A stretch of 64,000 bases of DNA, from NCBI GenBank assembly GCA_029532415.1, contig JAQOTA010000047.1:1-64000 (forward strand). The letters are read 5' to 3'. A program made the position numbers and the translations under genes. How positions within the stretch are numbered: position 1 is the stretch's first letter; each line of letters begins with the position of its first letter. This stretch comes from Marasmius tenuissimus (Eukaryota; Basidiomycota; Agaricomycetes; Agaricales; Marasmiaceae). This document shows positions 35,191 to 45,578 of this stretch, piece after piece. The notes under the pieces are model-generated. The model ran no database searches and had not been told where the DNA came from. It saw only the letters and a program-made list of their open reading frames with translations.

Positions 35191-38100
35191 ATGCCAACAT
35201 GCCCCACCTATGGAAAGTCCTACAAGGCCGTCGGAAACTTGACCACCCACCAGAAGAAGGGATGTGCCAAAGCACAGGTTGTGAATCAGAAGATTCTAGT
35301 GCAGCAGTGAGAAATGAAGAGAAAAGAGGTCTTCGAAGAAGAAAACAAGGTATGTTCTTCCATTATTTGTATCATGTCCTCGAATATGAACGACCACTAG
35401 GACATGGCAATCATAGCTTTGTCTACAATGGAGCCTGAACCTGCACAGCCCGAATCAGCAGCAGAAGTCGTTATGCCCAAGGTATCGGTTGGGACTTCTC
35501 GTGCTGGGCATCAACACTTCCAACCACGATACCTTCAAGACTACGTACCTACTCTTTCGGTCAGGCTCCCAAGTGTCCTTCCTAGAGCTCCCACTCCTCC
35601 TCCACCAGAACCAGAGCCTGCAGGTCCACCTCCAGACCCACCTACCCCGGAACCTAGCCCACCACCAGAGCCAACTCGCATCATGACAGAGCCAGATGAA
35701 TACAGCCTCTATCGTGTCTATTCCATATACCCAGCCAAGGTTCCAGATGAGGAAGTAGGTGTAGAGAATGTCTGCGAGGGAGCTGGCTATCAGGAAAAGA
35801 CAAAGGCCAACCCTCTCTCGATATTTGGATTGTCAGATCCTGACTCTGAGGGTATTTTCACACCCTTTCTCAATGCAACTGTTTTCCGACTCATGAGTTG
35901 GTTTTACGGGCCGAAGAATACAAAGAGCATTGCGGGTTTGGATTTGCTGGTCAACAAAGTCATCCTGGCGGATGACTTCAACTGAGACGACCTGGTGGGA
36001 TTCAGGACACAACGTGAACTGGAGAGGCTGGATGATTATGCCAAAACACGTTTGAACCTTTGTCCCAAGGATGGGTGGGTCGAGGCAGAGGTTTGCATAC
36101 ATCTGCTGGCAGAAGATGTCAAACAGAAGGAGGAGGATGCCCCCAAATTCCCTATCCCCAATGTTTTCTACAGGAAGCCGCTAGAAATCATCAAGTCGGC
36201 CTTTCAGTCTGATGCAGCAAAAAAGTTCCACTACGTTCCATTCCAGCTTCTGGCAACCACCACCACCATCACCCAATGATTCTCTGCCACTTTCACAGTG
36301 TATATATAGCGAGATCTACAACTCAGATGCGTTCATTCAGGAATACAAGAAGATTCAGACCCAGGAATACCATAATCCTCGGCCTCAGTCCAACGACCTG
36401 AAAGATCCGCCGATCGAGAATGCCATTGCCGCTCTGCTCTGGTGGTCTGATTCAACCCACCTCACCAGTTTTGGAGATGCTTTGCTATGACTGCTTTACT
36501 TGTTCTCTGGGAACCAGTCCAAGTACGACCGAGCAAAGCCCACAACATTTTCCGCGCATCATACGGCCTACATACCTGATGTGAGTATTTTGTTTCTAAC
36601 GCCACTATGACAGCTGATAGTATTCCAGCTTCCAGACAACATTCAAGAATGGTACCAGGACCTTTTCGGAGTCCCTGCCAGCGGAGCCACACTCACTCAT
36701 CTGAAGCAGGAGATTATGCACGTGATCTGGGCCCTGACCCTCGATGATGATTTCATGCACACCTACAAGCATGGAATTCTCATCCAGTGCGCAAATGGCG
36801 TCATGCGCCGTATCTTCCCCTGGTTTTTCACTTACTCTGCGGATTATCCTGAAAAGTAAGTTGCCATGTACTGTGTTCTTCCTCTCTCTCTCACAATGCT
36901 CCAGGGTCCTGCTAGCGACTATACGGAACCTCAGTCAATGTCCCTGCACTCAATGTTGTGTCAAGAAAGACCAGATCCACAAACTCAGGATGTTACGTGA
37001 CTGGCAACGTCAAGAACGCAAGGCTCACGTTGATATGGAGGACAGGCAAAGCACCATCGAGCAAGTTTGGACTTGGATCTTTACAAAAGGCAGAGCGGTT
37101 GCAAGCTCTGCAGTCGAAGCAGTGTTACAGGCCAAGTCATGGGTATTGACACAGGTATGTACTACTCTACTCACCAACGGCGAATCCCTTACACTGATGA
37201 TGATTACAGAACACATTCTCGGAGCACTTTCACAAGTTTGGGATGAATTTTTACAGTATGCTCGTGCCTGATATATTGCACGAGTTTGAACTGGGGGTTT
37301 GGAAGGCTACCTTCATCCACCTCCTTCGCATTCTGTGCAGCATCGGCGGCGATTCAATACAAAAACTCAACTCCAGGTAAGATATTGCTTATTGTATTTG
37401 AGTATCCTGCTGACTATGTTTTCAAGGTATCGGATGGTCCCCACGTTTGGGAGGGACACCATATGCAAGTTCTCTGTCAACGTGTCAGCCATAAAACAGC
37501 TTGCAGCCAGAGATTTCGAGCACCTACTTCAGGTTCATAGTACCTGGTCTTTCCCATTATCATTTCTTACTGACTTGTTTGACACGCAGTGCTCGATTCC
37601 TGTATTTGACGGCCTTATTCCCAACCACAACAGCATTGTTCTTGACCTTCTTTACGACCTCTGTACTTGGCATGTGTATGCCAAGCTACGGCTGCGTTCA
37701 GACACCTCTATCGCAGACATGGATTCCACAACAACCTCCCTTGGCAAGTCTTTGAGGAGGTTCAAGACCGCTGTCTGCTCTGCCTACATTACCAAAGAAT
37801 TACCAAAGGAAACTGCAGCTTGAGGTCATCGAAAAGCAGCTCTAGCAAAGAAGCAGGCAGAGACCAGGAACACCAAATGGAAACAAACAGGTGGAGCATC
37901 GGGTGCCAAGAAGAAACAGTTTGATATCAACACCTACAAGCTTCACGCCCTTGGTCATTACATTCACTTCCTTCGTTTGGTTGGCATGACAGACAACTAT
38001 TCGACTCAGATCATATGTCTCTTTTTCTTGCTCATCACTAAATCACTAACCATTCGCAGGGTGAACTAGAACATCAGCGTGTCAAGAGGTTCTATGCTCG

Positions 38101-39299
38101 TACAAACAAAGCCAAGTTTGTCAAGCAGGTGGCCAATCATGAACGGCGAGAGCAGATCATTTGCCACATTGAGGCTCGAGTGGTGAAGGGTAAAGAGCCT
38201 CAGAAGCCCTCCGACTCTGAGCCCCTGCTGGTCACCTCTCCCAACACACACCATTTTATCTCAGCGGACTGCAGTAACTGGTTCAACGTACGAGAATGGA
38301 TGAACAAACACAGCGGTGACCCTGCAGTCAACATAAGTTGTTCCAACTCTTTCTTACCCGCTATCTAACCATCATTTGCAGGGCTTTCTTTTCAAACTCA
38401 AGAACCACCTACTCTCTGTTATCCTAAACCATCGGGATGACCAGTTCTCCAGCAAAGAATGTGCCAGTGTGAAGATAATCAATGATCGTATCTATTGCCA
38501 CAAGGTCCTTGACATTCAGTACACATTATATGACCTACGCTGGTGCCAGGACTCCATCAATTTGGGAAACCATCCCAACGTTATAGTTCTAGCTGGCGAG
38601 AGGGAGCCCGACTCTCACCCTTACTGGTATGCACGCACGCTTGGGATCTTCCATGCTCGTGTTTACTACGAAGGTGATGGACAGTTGAGGGACATCACAT
38701 TCCTATGGGTTTGCTGGTTCACGCTTGACACACGGTACAAGTTTGGGCCTGCAAGAAAACGTTTACCAAGGATCGGACGGGTTGACAGCACTGAACCTGG
38801 GTCTATCGGGTTTCTTGATCCACAGCATGTCATGTGTGCAGCTCATCTCGTTCCGGCTTTTGCTCTTGGAAAGCGCTCGGACCTCATGGCACCTACAATC
38901 GCTCACTGGGACCAGGATGAAGGGAAAGACTGGAATAGACACTACGTATGCATGTAAGTAGCATGATCATTTACTTTAACCTCGTCACTGATTTCCTGCA
39001 GCTTTGTCGACCGCAATATGTTTTCTCGGTACGTGCCAGGTATTGCCATCAGCCACACAACGCACCTTCTGAAATGCCACGAGGTACCTCAAGAGCAGCC
39101 AGAAGGTCAACCTATGGACGAATCTGAGCTTGTCAATGAGGAGATGGAGGTATCATCAGGCGAGGAGAATGAGTCTGAGCTTGATGACTATGGTTATCGA
39201 GACTCTGACAAGGAATGTCAGTCTGAGATTGCTTTTGAGGACAAGTCAGTAGACAACGCAACAGACGTTTTACGCGCTGAGGGATATGCTCACCTGTAA
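35191..39299 (+). pseudogene. Plavaka-type transposase, inactivated
   Basis: Starts at about 35191 with a degenerate zinc-finger-like head, CPTYGKSYKAVGNLTTHQKK followed by GC. A Pro-rich linker (35620-35670) follows, then the Plavaka core: FTPFLNATVFRLMSWFYG, KSAFQSDAAKKFHYVPFQL, SGNQSKYDRAKPT, LHEFELGVWKATFIHLLRIL and LGKSLRRFKTAVCSAYITK. The C-terminal part contains GELEHQRVKRFYARTNKAK and FVDRNMFSRYVPG and ends with an acidic tail before TAA at 39299. In-frame TGA codons at 35308, 35983, 36488 and 37821 interrupt it. Those at 35983 (after DDFN) and 36488 (after DALL) stand where family members have Trp. That at 37821 stands where Arg is expected. The second Cys of the head is Tyr (TAT). 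The family acts as DDE-type cut-and-paste transposase of the KDZ superfamily. This copy cannot make a full protein without readthrough. Confidence 0.88.
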
Positions 39300-39688
39300 C
39301 TTAGATGTTATGTATTGCACACTCATGGACATGTATGTACTCATATAAAATGATGTTCTCCATTGTACAATGATCCCACCCGATGACCGAGAGTGTACAT
39401 GCCATTCCCAACTTGATCTAAGTAATGTACATCTTATGTTCCATCTTTCCTGTGAGTGTGCAACTCACTACAACCTTACTGCGCTTGTACAACCTTGCTA
39501 ACGATTTTATTCAAGGTACAACTTGTTACATCTTTTCATAGGGTGTACATATTTGCTAACAACATGGCAAGCTACTGACCCATGTCTACCAACCTGGCCG
39601 CCGGTGGCCATTCCTCAAATACTCAGGACCCGTCTGAGGGGTTTTGCCGATGTTGCTGATGGGCACCTATGTTGAATACTATGAGTGT
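39300..39688. other. Right subterminal region of the transposon
   Basis: No gene. GTACAA, TGTACAT and TTGTACAA-type motifs cluster at about 39362-39560 in AT-rich sequence, mirroring the left subterminal region. Confidence 0.5.
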
Positions 39689-39946
39689 AGGGGAGTCAGA
39701 AGAGCTCAGAATTGTTAAATACTGAACATACATAGTCCCATCAGGTATAAAAGAGCAGTATGATACTTACTTTAGCTTAGATTGCTAAGGCAGACTTGTG
39801 GGATGCACCTGAAGGTTGGGAAATGTGTGGCTGCATGCCAGAAATCCCCCGCGGAAATATATAAAATTGTGTGGGATAACGGGGGGGAAGGAAAAGTACT
39901 TCGCGGGGGAAAAAATAATTTTTTCCCATTTGGACACTCATAAAAA
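39689..39946 (-). repeat. Inner inverted repeat, right arm (about 255 bp)
   Basis: Reverse complement of 23974-24232. Recognisable blocks on the + strand are GCAGTATGATACTTACTTTA, GCACCTGAAGGTTGGGAA, GAAATCCCCCGCGG and AAAAGTACTTCGCGG. Divergence between arms fits an old insertion. Confidence 0.85.
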
Positions 39947-40186
39947 TTGATGTCCCTTCCTAATTTGGAAGCAGCTCCGAAACGCGCGCGCCAGGAGCTC
40001 CCCTGGCCCCTTCTCCTTGTACACCTTGGAGATTTTTGCTCATAAAGCCTTCAAATTGTAATCTCTGTGCTATAAAAAAACTATATAGGCTCTCATTAGG
40101 CATTCTGAGACGTTGCCCTCACCAGAACGGCCAGTTGACCGTCGTCGGAGATACTTCCAAATTAGGAAGGGACATCAATTTTTCCC
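39942..40186. mobile_element. MITE-like element nested in the transposon's right end
   Basis: AAAAATTGATGTCCCTTCCT continuing AATTTGGAAG at 39942 is repeated in inverted form at about 40155-40186 (CTTCCAAATTAGGAAGGGAC, ATCAATTTTT). The arms are about 30 bp and the unit about 245 bp, with no coding capacity. It separates the inner inverted repeat from TCCCACCGCCTG, which pairs with CAGGCGGTGCGA just outside the left inner repeat, so it probably inserted after the larger element. Confidence 0.75.
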
Positions 40187-40527
40187 ACCGCCTGTATGCA
40201 CGGGATGACGGCCCTTGTTCGCCACTCTCCATTGAAGAGACCATATCCTCTACACCGCTAGAACCAGAAAAATCAGGGCTATCTCATGGTATAATTTTTG
40301 TGTCGACGGCAGTAGCGGAGGTTGCCCAAGTATGCAACCCTTTCGGGAGAGATTCCCACGCTTCCCGAACTTTTCAGACCTTTGGACTCTGGGGGTTCCA
40401 ACATCTTTCTCGAGGATACATAGTATAGAAATTATGGTAGCTAATAGCCCTGAATTTTCTGCGTATGGTGAATCAAAAACCGCATTGCCTGGTGTAGATT
40501 TACAAGCCCTAAAAATCAAGTACTGTT

Positions 40528-40577
40528 TTTGTCCCTCGCGCGGGAAAAGAAGCTGTTCCCGCCCTAAGTTCCAACAA
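40528..40577 (-). repeat. Outer terminal repeat, right end
   Basis: Reverse complement of the left outer repeat: CTCGCGCGGGAAAAG, then GTTCCCGCCCTAAGTTCCAA and CAA. It ends 47 bases before the stop codon of the DUF6533 gene. Confidence 0.7.
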
Positions 40578-40624
40578 GGGCAAGCACCAGACGGTTGGTC
40601 CAGACCGTGTCTGCGGCGTGGCAT

Positions 40625-42323
40625 TTATGATGTCACATTTTGCCCACCCGTGGTGGCATGAGAGGAAAACGTCGGTCGTTGGACTTGGAAGCTCGACAAT
40701 TCGGTACCCTGAACTTCTGCTCTACCGGAAACCCGCGCAGTCTTGCGTAGATTGAGAATCATGTGCGATAACATGATGCTGATGATAGCAGAGGTCGGTC
40801 CGTGGGCAATGTCGTATAATCCAGGCTTTAAATGCGAATCAGTATACAGGTTTCCCACAAGGAAAGTTACTTACGGTGCCAAACCGAAATACAAGGGCGT
40901 TGGTAAGCACAACCGCCAACATACTATGACAAGAAACATTTTAGCATGTCCTGCAAGCCTCGTGGAAGGCGAGTAAACGTACATGATGAAGTAGAACGTG
41001 GAGTCCCGAAACATCACCATGAGCAAGCTCACCGACCGAAAGCCCGCCAATTTGTACTCTTGAGAAGCTTGGTAGTGGACAAATGTCTTGTAGGCAGAAA
41101 GACAAAAAGCCACGACCTCAAACACCACGAAAGGTACCCTGTATTACATCCTCAGTCATAATCGAGATTCAACAGTGATCTTCACGAACCAATATGCCCA
41201 AAGTATGTTCAACTTGGCCGTCAGAATACAGACATTGATGCCTGGAAAAGGCACATTGCTCCCTGAAAAACGACACTCAACACTGCCTGTGACTGGGATA
41301 TTGATGTTACTACTTACCTCTTGCTCCATCACTCTGCATTACGAGCACGGTCACTGAAGCTGCGCCACAAGCTGCCCACAATAGAAGTAATGGCCATAGA
41401 ACGATATGCTTCCGTTTATAGATCGCCCACAATCGTAATATAAGGATAAACTCTCCTACGAGAAGCTCGACAGTGCCTAGAGGTTGATAAATGTTAGGAA
41501 ACGACAGAGAGAGGCAGAGGTAGACATGAACTCGCACCCGTGATAACCTGGAAATATTTCACCCAGAAGAGGCCTACAATAACGTTGAAACAGGGAGGCG
41601 AAGATGAGCGATGAGTGGCTTACAGCTAACGAGGTCAAATAGCACAAGTCCATGGTCAGACCATTCAAGTGCAAACATCCACTGGAAAATACCGAAGCAT
41701 GCTTACAGCTAAGGAAATGATCAATGAGCGGCAAATCGGCCAAGCACTGTTCAAGGTCGCACCTCTAAGGACGGTTTTTTGACGAGATATACTGTATTGA
41801 ACTCATCAGCGTCCGCCGGACTTGGCAAAGCTCGATCCTGTAACTATCTTCACGCACAGACACTATCCACATGTCGGCAGAACATGTTGAAATACCGGTT
41901 CTGGTATTGGAAGGAGGCGTTCGGCCATCAGAAATAAGAACGACTATGCAGCCGGAGCCACCCACAAAGATAAATAGAAAATTGATGAAACTTGTCTTTG
42001 AAGACTGATATAGCACGTAATATCAGTTGAGACGACTGCTTCAAAGGAATCGCCGGTGAACTGACCCATATCAGGTCGACCTAGGCAAATTCATTGTTCG
42101 GTCAGAATCTAGAAGATAATAATTGATAACACTCACCTCGTCTTGAAAGGACAGCAGCCAGTCCCACATGAAGAGCGCAGACGCAGAAACTGCACCGAAG
42201 CTAGACTCACTTTGATCGTGTCGTTCGCAATGATGGCAAGCACGTACCACTACTGTAGGCCGACGCTCTAAGGAAGATGAGACTCGAGACAATTATTGGT
42301 GGCAGTTGGAGGGTGACGGTCAT
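40625..42323 (-). CDS. DUF6533-type multi-pass membrane protein
   Basis: A minus-strand multi-exon gene ending at TAA 40627-40625. The N-terminal DUF6533 signature is clear: SALFMWDWLLSFQDE spliced to VDLIW, then FLFIF and NRYFNMFCRHVDSV. Later exons give LILRLWAIYKRKHIVLWPLL, ASVTVLVMQSD, VPFVVFEVVAFCLSAYKTF, FRSVSLLMVMFRDSTFYFIM and SAIISIMLSHMILNLRKTAR, about seven hydrophobic segments, followed by a polar tail ending GGQNVTS. DUF6533 proteins are numerous in basidiomycetes and have no established function. The 5' end is not settled: ATG at 42323 opens a frame (MTVTLQLPP) but no junction to the next exon preserved phase, so the start may lie elsewhere. The transposon edge lies just beyond its stop codon. 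Confidence 0.72.
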
Positions 42324-43334
42324 CTTGAGGTGATTGAGCAGAGGATGAGAAGTTTGACAGAGCGTGCGTAATAAATGGTCTTTGAATAGGACGGTTTTGC
42401 TGGGACCGAGCTAGGGCACTATAATTGGGGGCACGATTGCGTTCCAAAGATTAGCCAGATCACACCAGGCATCTTCATCTTCTTCTGAGGAGTCACTGGT
42501 CGCCCCTCGGGGCTGTTGGATGTATTTCCCGATTCTGCGCGCAAAAAAGTTCACCCTACCAGATCAAGAATCACCTAAGTTCATCTAGATAGATCCCAAA
42601 ACCTTCGTATCGTTTCAGCCCATGGGGGTGGGGTGGGACCGTTTCTTCAATCCCATCAAGGAGGCACGGACAGGAAGTGGATACGCCCGAGTATGTCATA
42701 TCGAGTAAACCTAATGGAGTGGATAATAAACAACGGTAGATGGGCGGAACGACGGCAGAAGCAATGGGTGTCGCCTGCTGTTACAGTAGTGGAGTGTAGG
42801 AGACTCGCGACGGAGGATCGACCGTGACGCCCCCATTTTGGATTCTCGCCGACGACAGGGTGGGAGTGATGCATGACGGTCACCAATTTTGGCGACCACC
42901 AACAGGAAAATGTACCGCATTTTCCGTCTGGTTTTCGCTCCTGCACCAGCGACGAGCCCTTCGTGAGGTGTGATGTCGCGGTTTTTTCTGAGCGACGAGA
43001 CAGCCCCTCCGTGATGCGTGACGTCGCTTCCCTACTCTACAGTATTGGAATGGAATCGTGTACAGGTCCAGTCACTGCTGGCGTGAGAATTGGTATCTGC
43101 GGGTTCCATTGGCGGCGGCGCAGACCTCCATTTCAGTTTTTCGCTTTAGGTAATACTAATCTACGAATATCCGCCGCAGATATCAAGTCTCACACCAGCG
43201 CACGGGAGGGCACCCATGTACACGATTCCAATCGGCGACACCTATTGCTTCCGGCTCCGCCGTCAGCAAAGCTGTGGCGTCCTCGGCGATGTTTCCAGAT
43301 GGGGTATTGACATCAATACTTGTGTATCTAGATT
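42324..43334. other. Intergenic region
   Basis: No gene recognised. It must contain the promoter of the DUF6533 gene (minus) and the approach to the left inverted-repeat arm. Confidence 0.4.
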
Positions 43335-43389
43335 GAACTTCATTTGAGCCTCATCCGGGTGTAGGCTATAGCGCGTCTGATGCAGAGGG

Positions 43390-43397
43390 CATAAAAG
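43390..43397 (+). promoter_or_regulatory. TATA-like element upstream of oxygenase copy A
   Basis: CATAAAAG about 230 bases before the chosen ATG. The same element is in arm B at 63938-63945 on the minus strand. The distance implies a leader, perhaps with an intron ending at TTCCACAG just before the start codon. Confidence 0.3.
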
Positions 43398-43626
43398 GGA
43401 ATAAATGCCTACAAGAGTTTCCGGCACAGCGTCGAGGTCCCAAATACACGCGACTCCGAGGCCTAGAGCCTGCTATCTATTCTGGGAGACGAAAAACGCG
43501 CCATGTACAAGCGATTGGGGTGAATGCTTGAGATGCCGGTTCCCACACAGCATAAATTGGCCACAACCATGGCGTCACGCGGTATCATCTCTCTTTCTCC
43601 CTCTTTCTTCCACAGCGTCGAGCCTC

Positions 43627-45395
43627 ATGTCGCTCGGTACAGCCCTCTTTCTGGCTCTCATTGCGTATATTTCTTTCGTCAGGAGTGTTCGCTTTCGACG
43701 TCTCAAGGATGCTCAGGCTCGCTTTCATCGACTCAAAAAAGCCGGCGCCTTGGACTCTTCAGCTGCTCAAGAAATCGCCCATACCGCGCTCCTCTACGAC
43801 ATGCCGTTTTTTTCGAGACTTGGTGCACAGGTGGCTCTGTTCAAGACATATGGTATTGTAAGATAATGAAGGTGTCCGACCGTGCAGGGCCATCACGTTC
43901 TGACTATGATTTCTAGCCTTCTATCGCGGAACTTCTTTTGAAGACCGGAGAGCTCACGCATGAGAAATCTATGAGCAAAAGGGTCACTGATGTACGTCCA
44001 TGGCGGCAACATTTTCCCTCGTAATCTCTAACTCGAGTTCATAGACCGCCATTCTCATATCCTCATTCATAATGTGTCCTTTGACCGGGAGGGACAGGGA
44101 TGGGGGCAATGACGGGAAAGCTGATCCTCGAGGATGCCTGGCGCTCGCTAGGATGAATTGGCTTCACCATCGGTATCATATCGTAAGATCGCGGCTCTCA
44201 GTCTTCTTCTGGTTTGTGACACAACTACTAGTCCAACGACGACATGCTTTACACCCTTTCCCGTTTCGTGTTGCAACCGATGGTCAGGCTTGCAATTTGA
44301 ACACGACATACCGCGATTGACTTCGTTGATCAGGAAGTGGTTGCTCATCTTGATTGGAGACCATACAGTCTTGAAGAGAGAGAGGTGAGGGTGCGACCGA
44401 CCTCCGCGTTAGTCGTTTTCCTAACCGAACCTAGAGTGTTTTTCTGCTGTGGAAGGAGATCGGGCAAAGAATGAATATCGAAGACATACCGGAGACTTTA
44501 GATGAACTGGACAAATGGAGCCAGGTGGGGGGGTCTCAATTATAGCACGACGGCGCCGCTGAACTGTCCATATCAGATGTACGAAGAGCAACGTATGGTC
44601 CCATCTGAAAGTAGCCATCGCCTTGCCACGCTCGCTATGGAGCATATTCAGCGCCGTGTCCCGAACCTTCCTGGGCTACGCTCGCTCGTATCAAACTTAT
44701 TTATCTCACTCCTTGATGAACAACTTCGTACGGCAATGATGTACGTTTCCTCCTTCTTTTCCCATGATTGAAAGATACAATCTGCTCGTGTTCTGCTACA
44801 GGCTACCAGCTCCGAAACAATGGGCAAAGAACGTGGTTTGGCTGGTCTTTGGCCTACGATCGTACCTCATCAACTACTTAGCACTTCCGCGGCAGCGCCC
44901 CCATGGATATGTAGCCGCTCACGATCCTCCATCGCATTTGGGGTCCGATGGGCGCCTGCGTCTTTTCGCTCTTGTGTGAGTTTCTCGTCCGATATACGTA
45001 GCTTCGTTGCTCACCTATCGACAGACGGCAGTACTACCCGTGGTATTATCCAGGCACTGGTGATGATACATCTACTTTCTCCCAGTTGAGATCCCTTCTG
45101 CGCATGCGGAATGAGAACGCACCATTCGTTCCGGGACCTGAGTACAAGTCTGAAGGTTATCGTATCGAGGAACTGGTTTGTGACAAGTCTTCCTTTCCAT
45201 CTCGATATGTCTGATCAACAGTTCCAACGCAACGCAGGGGCCGCTTCGTTTCGAGAATAGTGAGTTGTCCCATGGCCAAGCTCTCCAATATACATTCTAT
45301 ATATTCATTCCACTGCCTCAGATGGACATGCCGAGGTTTTCACAAATGCTGAAGCCATGTATGGCGGGCAGATCGGTGCACCGTGGACATACTGA
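43627..45395 (+). CDS. mpaB / rubber-oxygenase-like (DUF2236) oxygenase, copy A
   Basis: Eleven exons join cleanly: 43627-43857, 43917-43991, 44045-44182, 44232-44282, 44334-44384, 44435-44524, 44577-44740, 44802-44975, 45025-45175, 45238-45259, 45322-45395, giving 406 residues. An N-terminal membrane anchor (LGTALFLALIAYISFV) precedes the conserved ER-bound oxygenase region: LARMNWLHHRYHISNDDMLY with the family's His pair, then DWRPYSLEEREVSVFLLWKE, IGQRMNIEDIPETLDELDKW and YEEQRMVPSESSH. The C-terminus has VPGPEYKSEGYRIEELGP and GGQIGAPWTY. The family includes MpaB' of mycophenolic acid synthesis, which cuts a farnesyl side chain, and bacterial latex-clearing oxygenases that cleave isoprene chains using heme. 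A prenyl- or terpene-directed oxidation next to the UbiA gene is therefore plausible (inference). No stop or frameshift is seen. Confidence 0.88.
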
Positions 45396-45578
45396 ATCTT
45401 CGATCGTCTCGATATGCTAGATACCATTCTTAGGGCGATGTCCCCGGCTGTCACGTAGTTTGGAGTTGTTTCCTTTCTGATAGGTGCAATCAAGGAGATG
45501 AGTGAATCAAAGACTCGATGGGCTGAACCATACAACTAGGCGTGTTGAAAAGAGCATCCCGGCCCCGCGGCGGGTAGT

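Larger units (their letters stand above)
23779..40577 (+). mobile_element. Plavaka-type (KDZ superfamily) DNA transposon, about 16.8 kb, decayed
   Basis: The element is defined by two levels of inverted repeats. Outer ends read TTGTTGGAACTTAGGGCGGG at 23779, with the reverse complement ending at 40577. A longer inner inverted repeat of about 255 bases (23974-24232 versus 39689-39946) begins TTTATGAGTGT. Inside are a Plavaka transposase on the + strand, a coiled-coil gene (+), a KOW-motif gene (-) and a Lys/Arg-rich gene (-). No target-site duplication is clear at either candidate boundary, so the exact edges are inferred. The transposase and KOW genes carry stop codons, so this copy is not autonomous. 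Plavaka elements are established as abundant large DNA transposons of mushrooms. Confidence 0.82.
43335..45578 (+). repeat. Inverted-repeat arm A (2,244 bp within window)
   Basis: Base p in this arm corresponds to base 107335-p in arm B (61757-64000) with no length change across the whole stretch. Every open frame inside has an identical twin in arm B, and the stretches I compared showed no mismatch. Inner homology stops at CGGCGGGTAGT (45578). The outer limit is not visible because arm B runs to the end of the window. Confidence 0.93.

Noticed and set aside
23779..40577. TET/JBP dioxygenase gene expected from the known KDZ association
   Set aside because: None of the readable frames in the element shows the HxD...H iron-binding pattern. 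The genes seen are a KOW protein, a Lys/Arg-rich protein and a coiled-coil protein.
23760..40600. 8-bp target-site duplication of the transposon
   Set aside because: I compared flanks at both possible boundaries (outer repeat and inner repeat) and saw no matching 8-mers, so no duplication is claimed.
45305..45535. Minus-strand frame near the end of oxygenase copy A, with its twin at 61800-62030
   Set aside because: It lies antisense to the last exon of the oxygenase and is kept only because the arms are identical.
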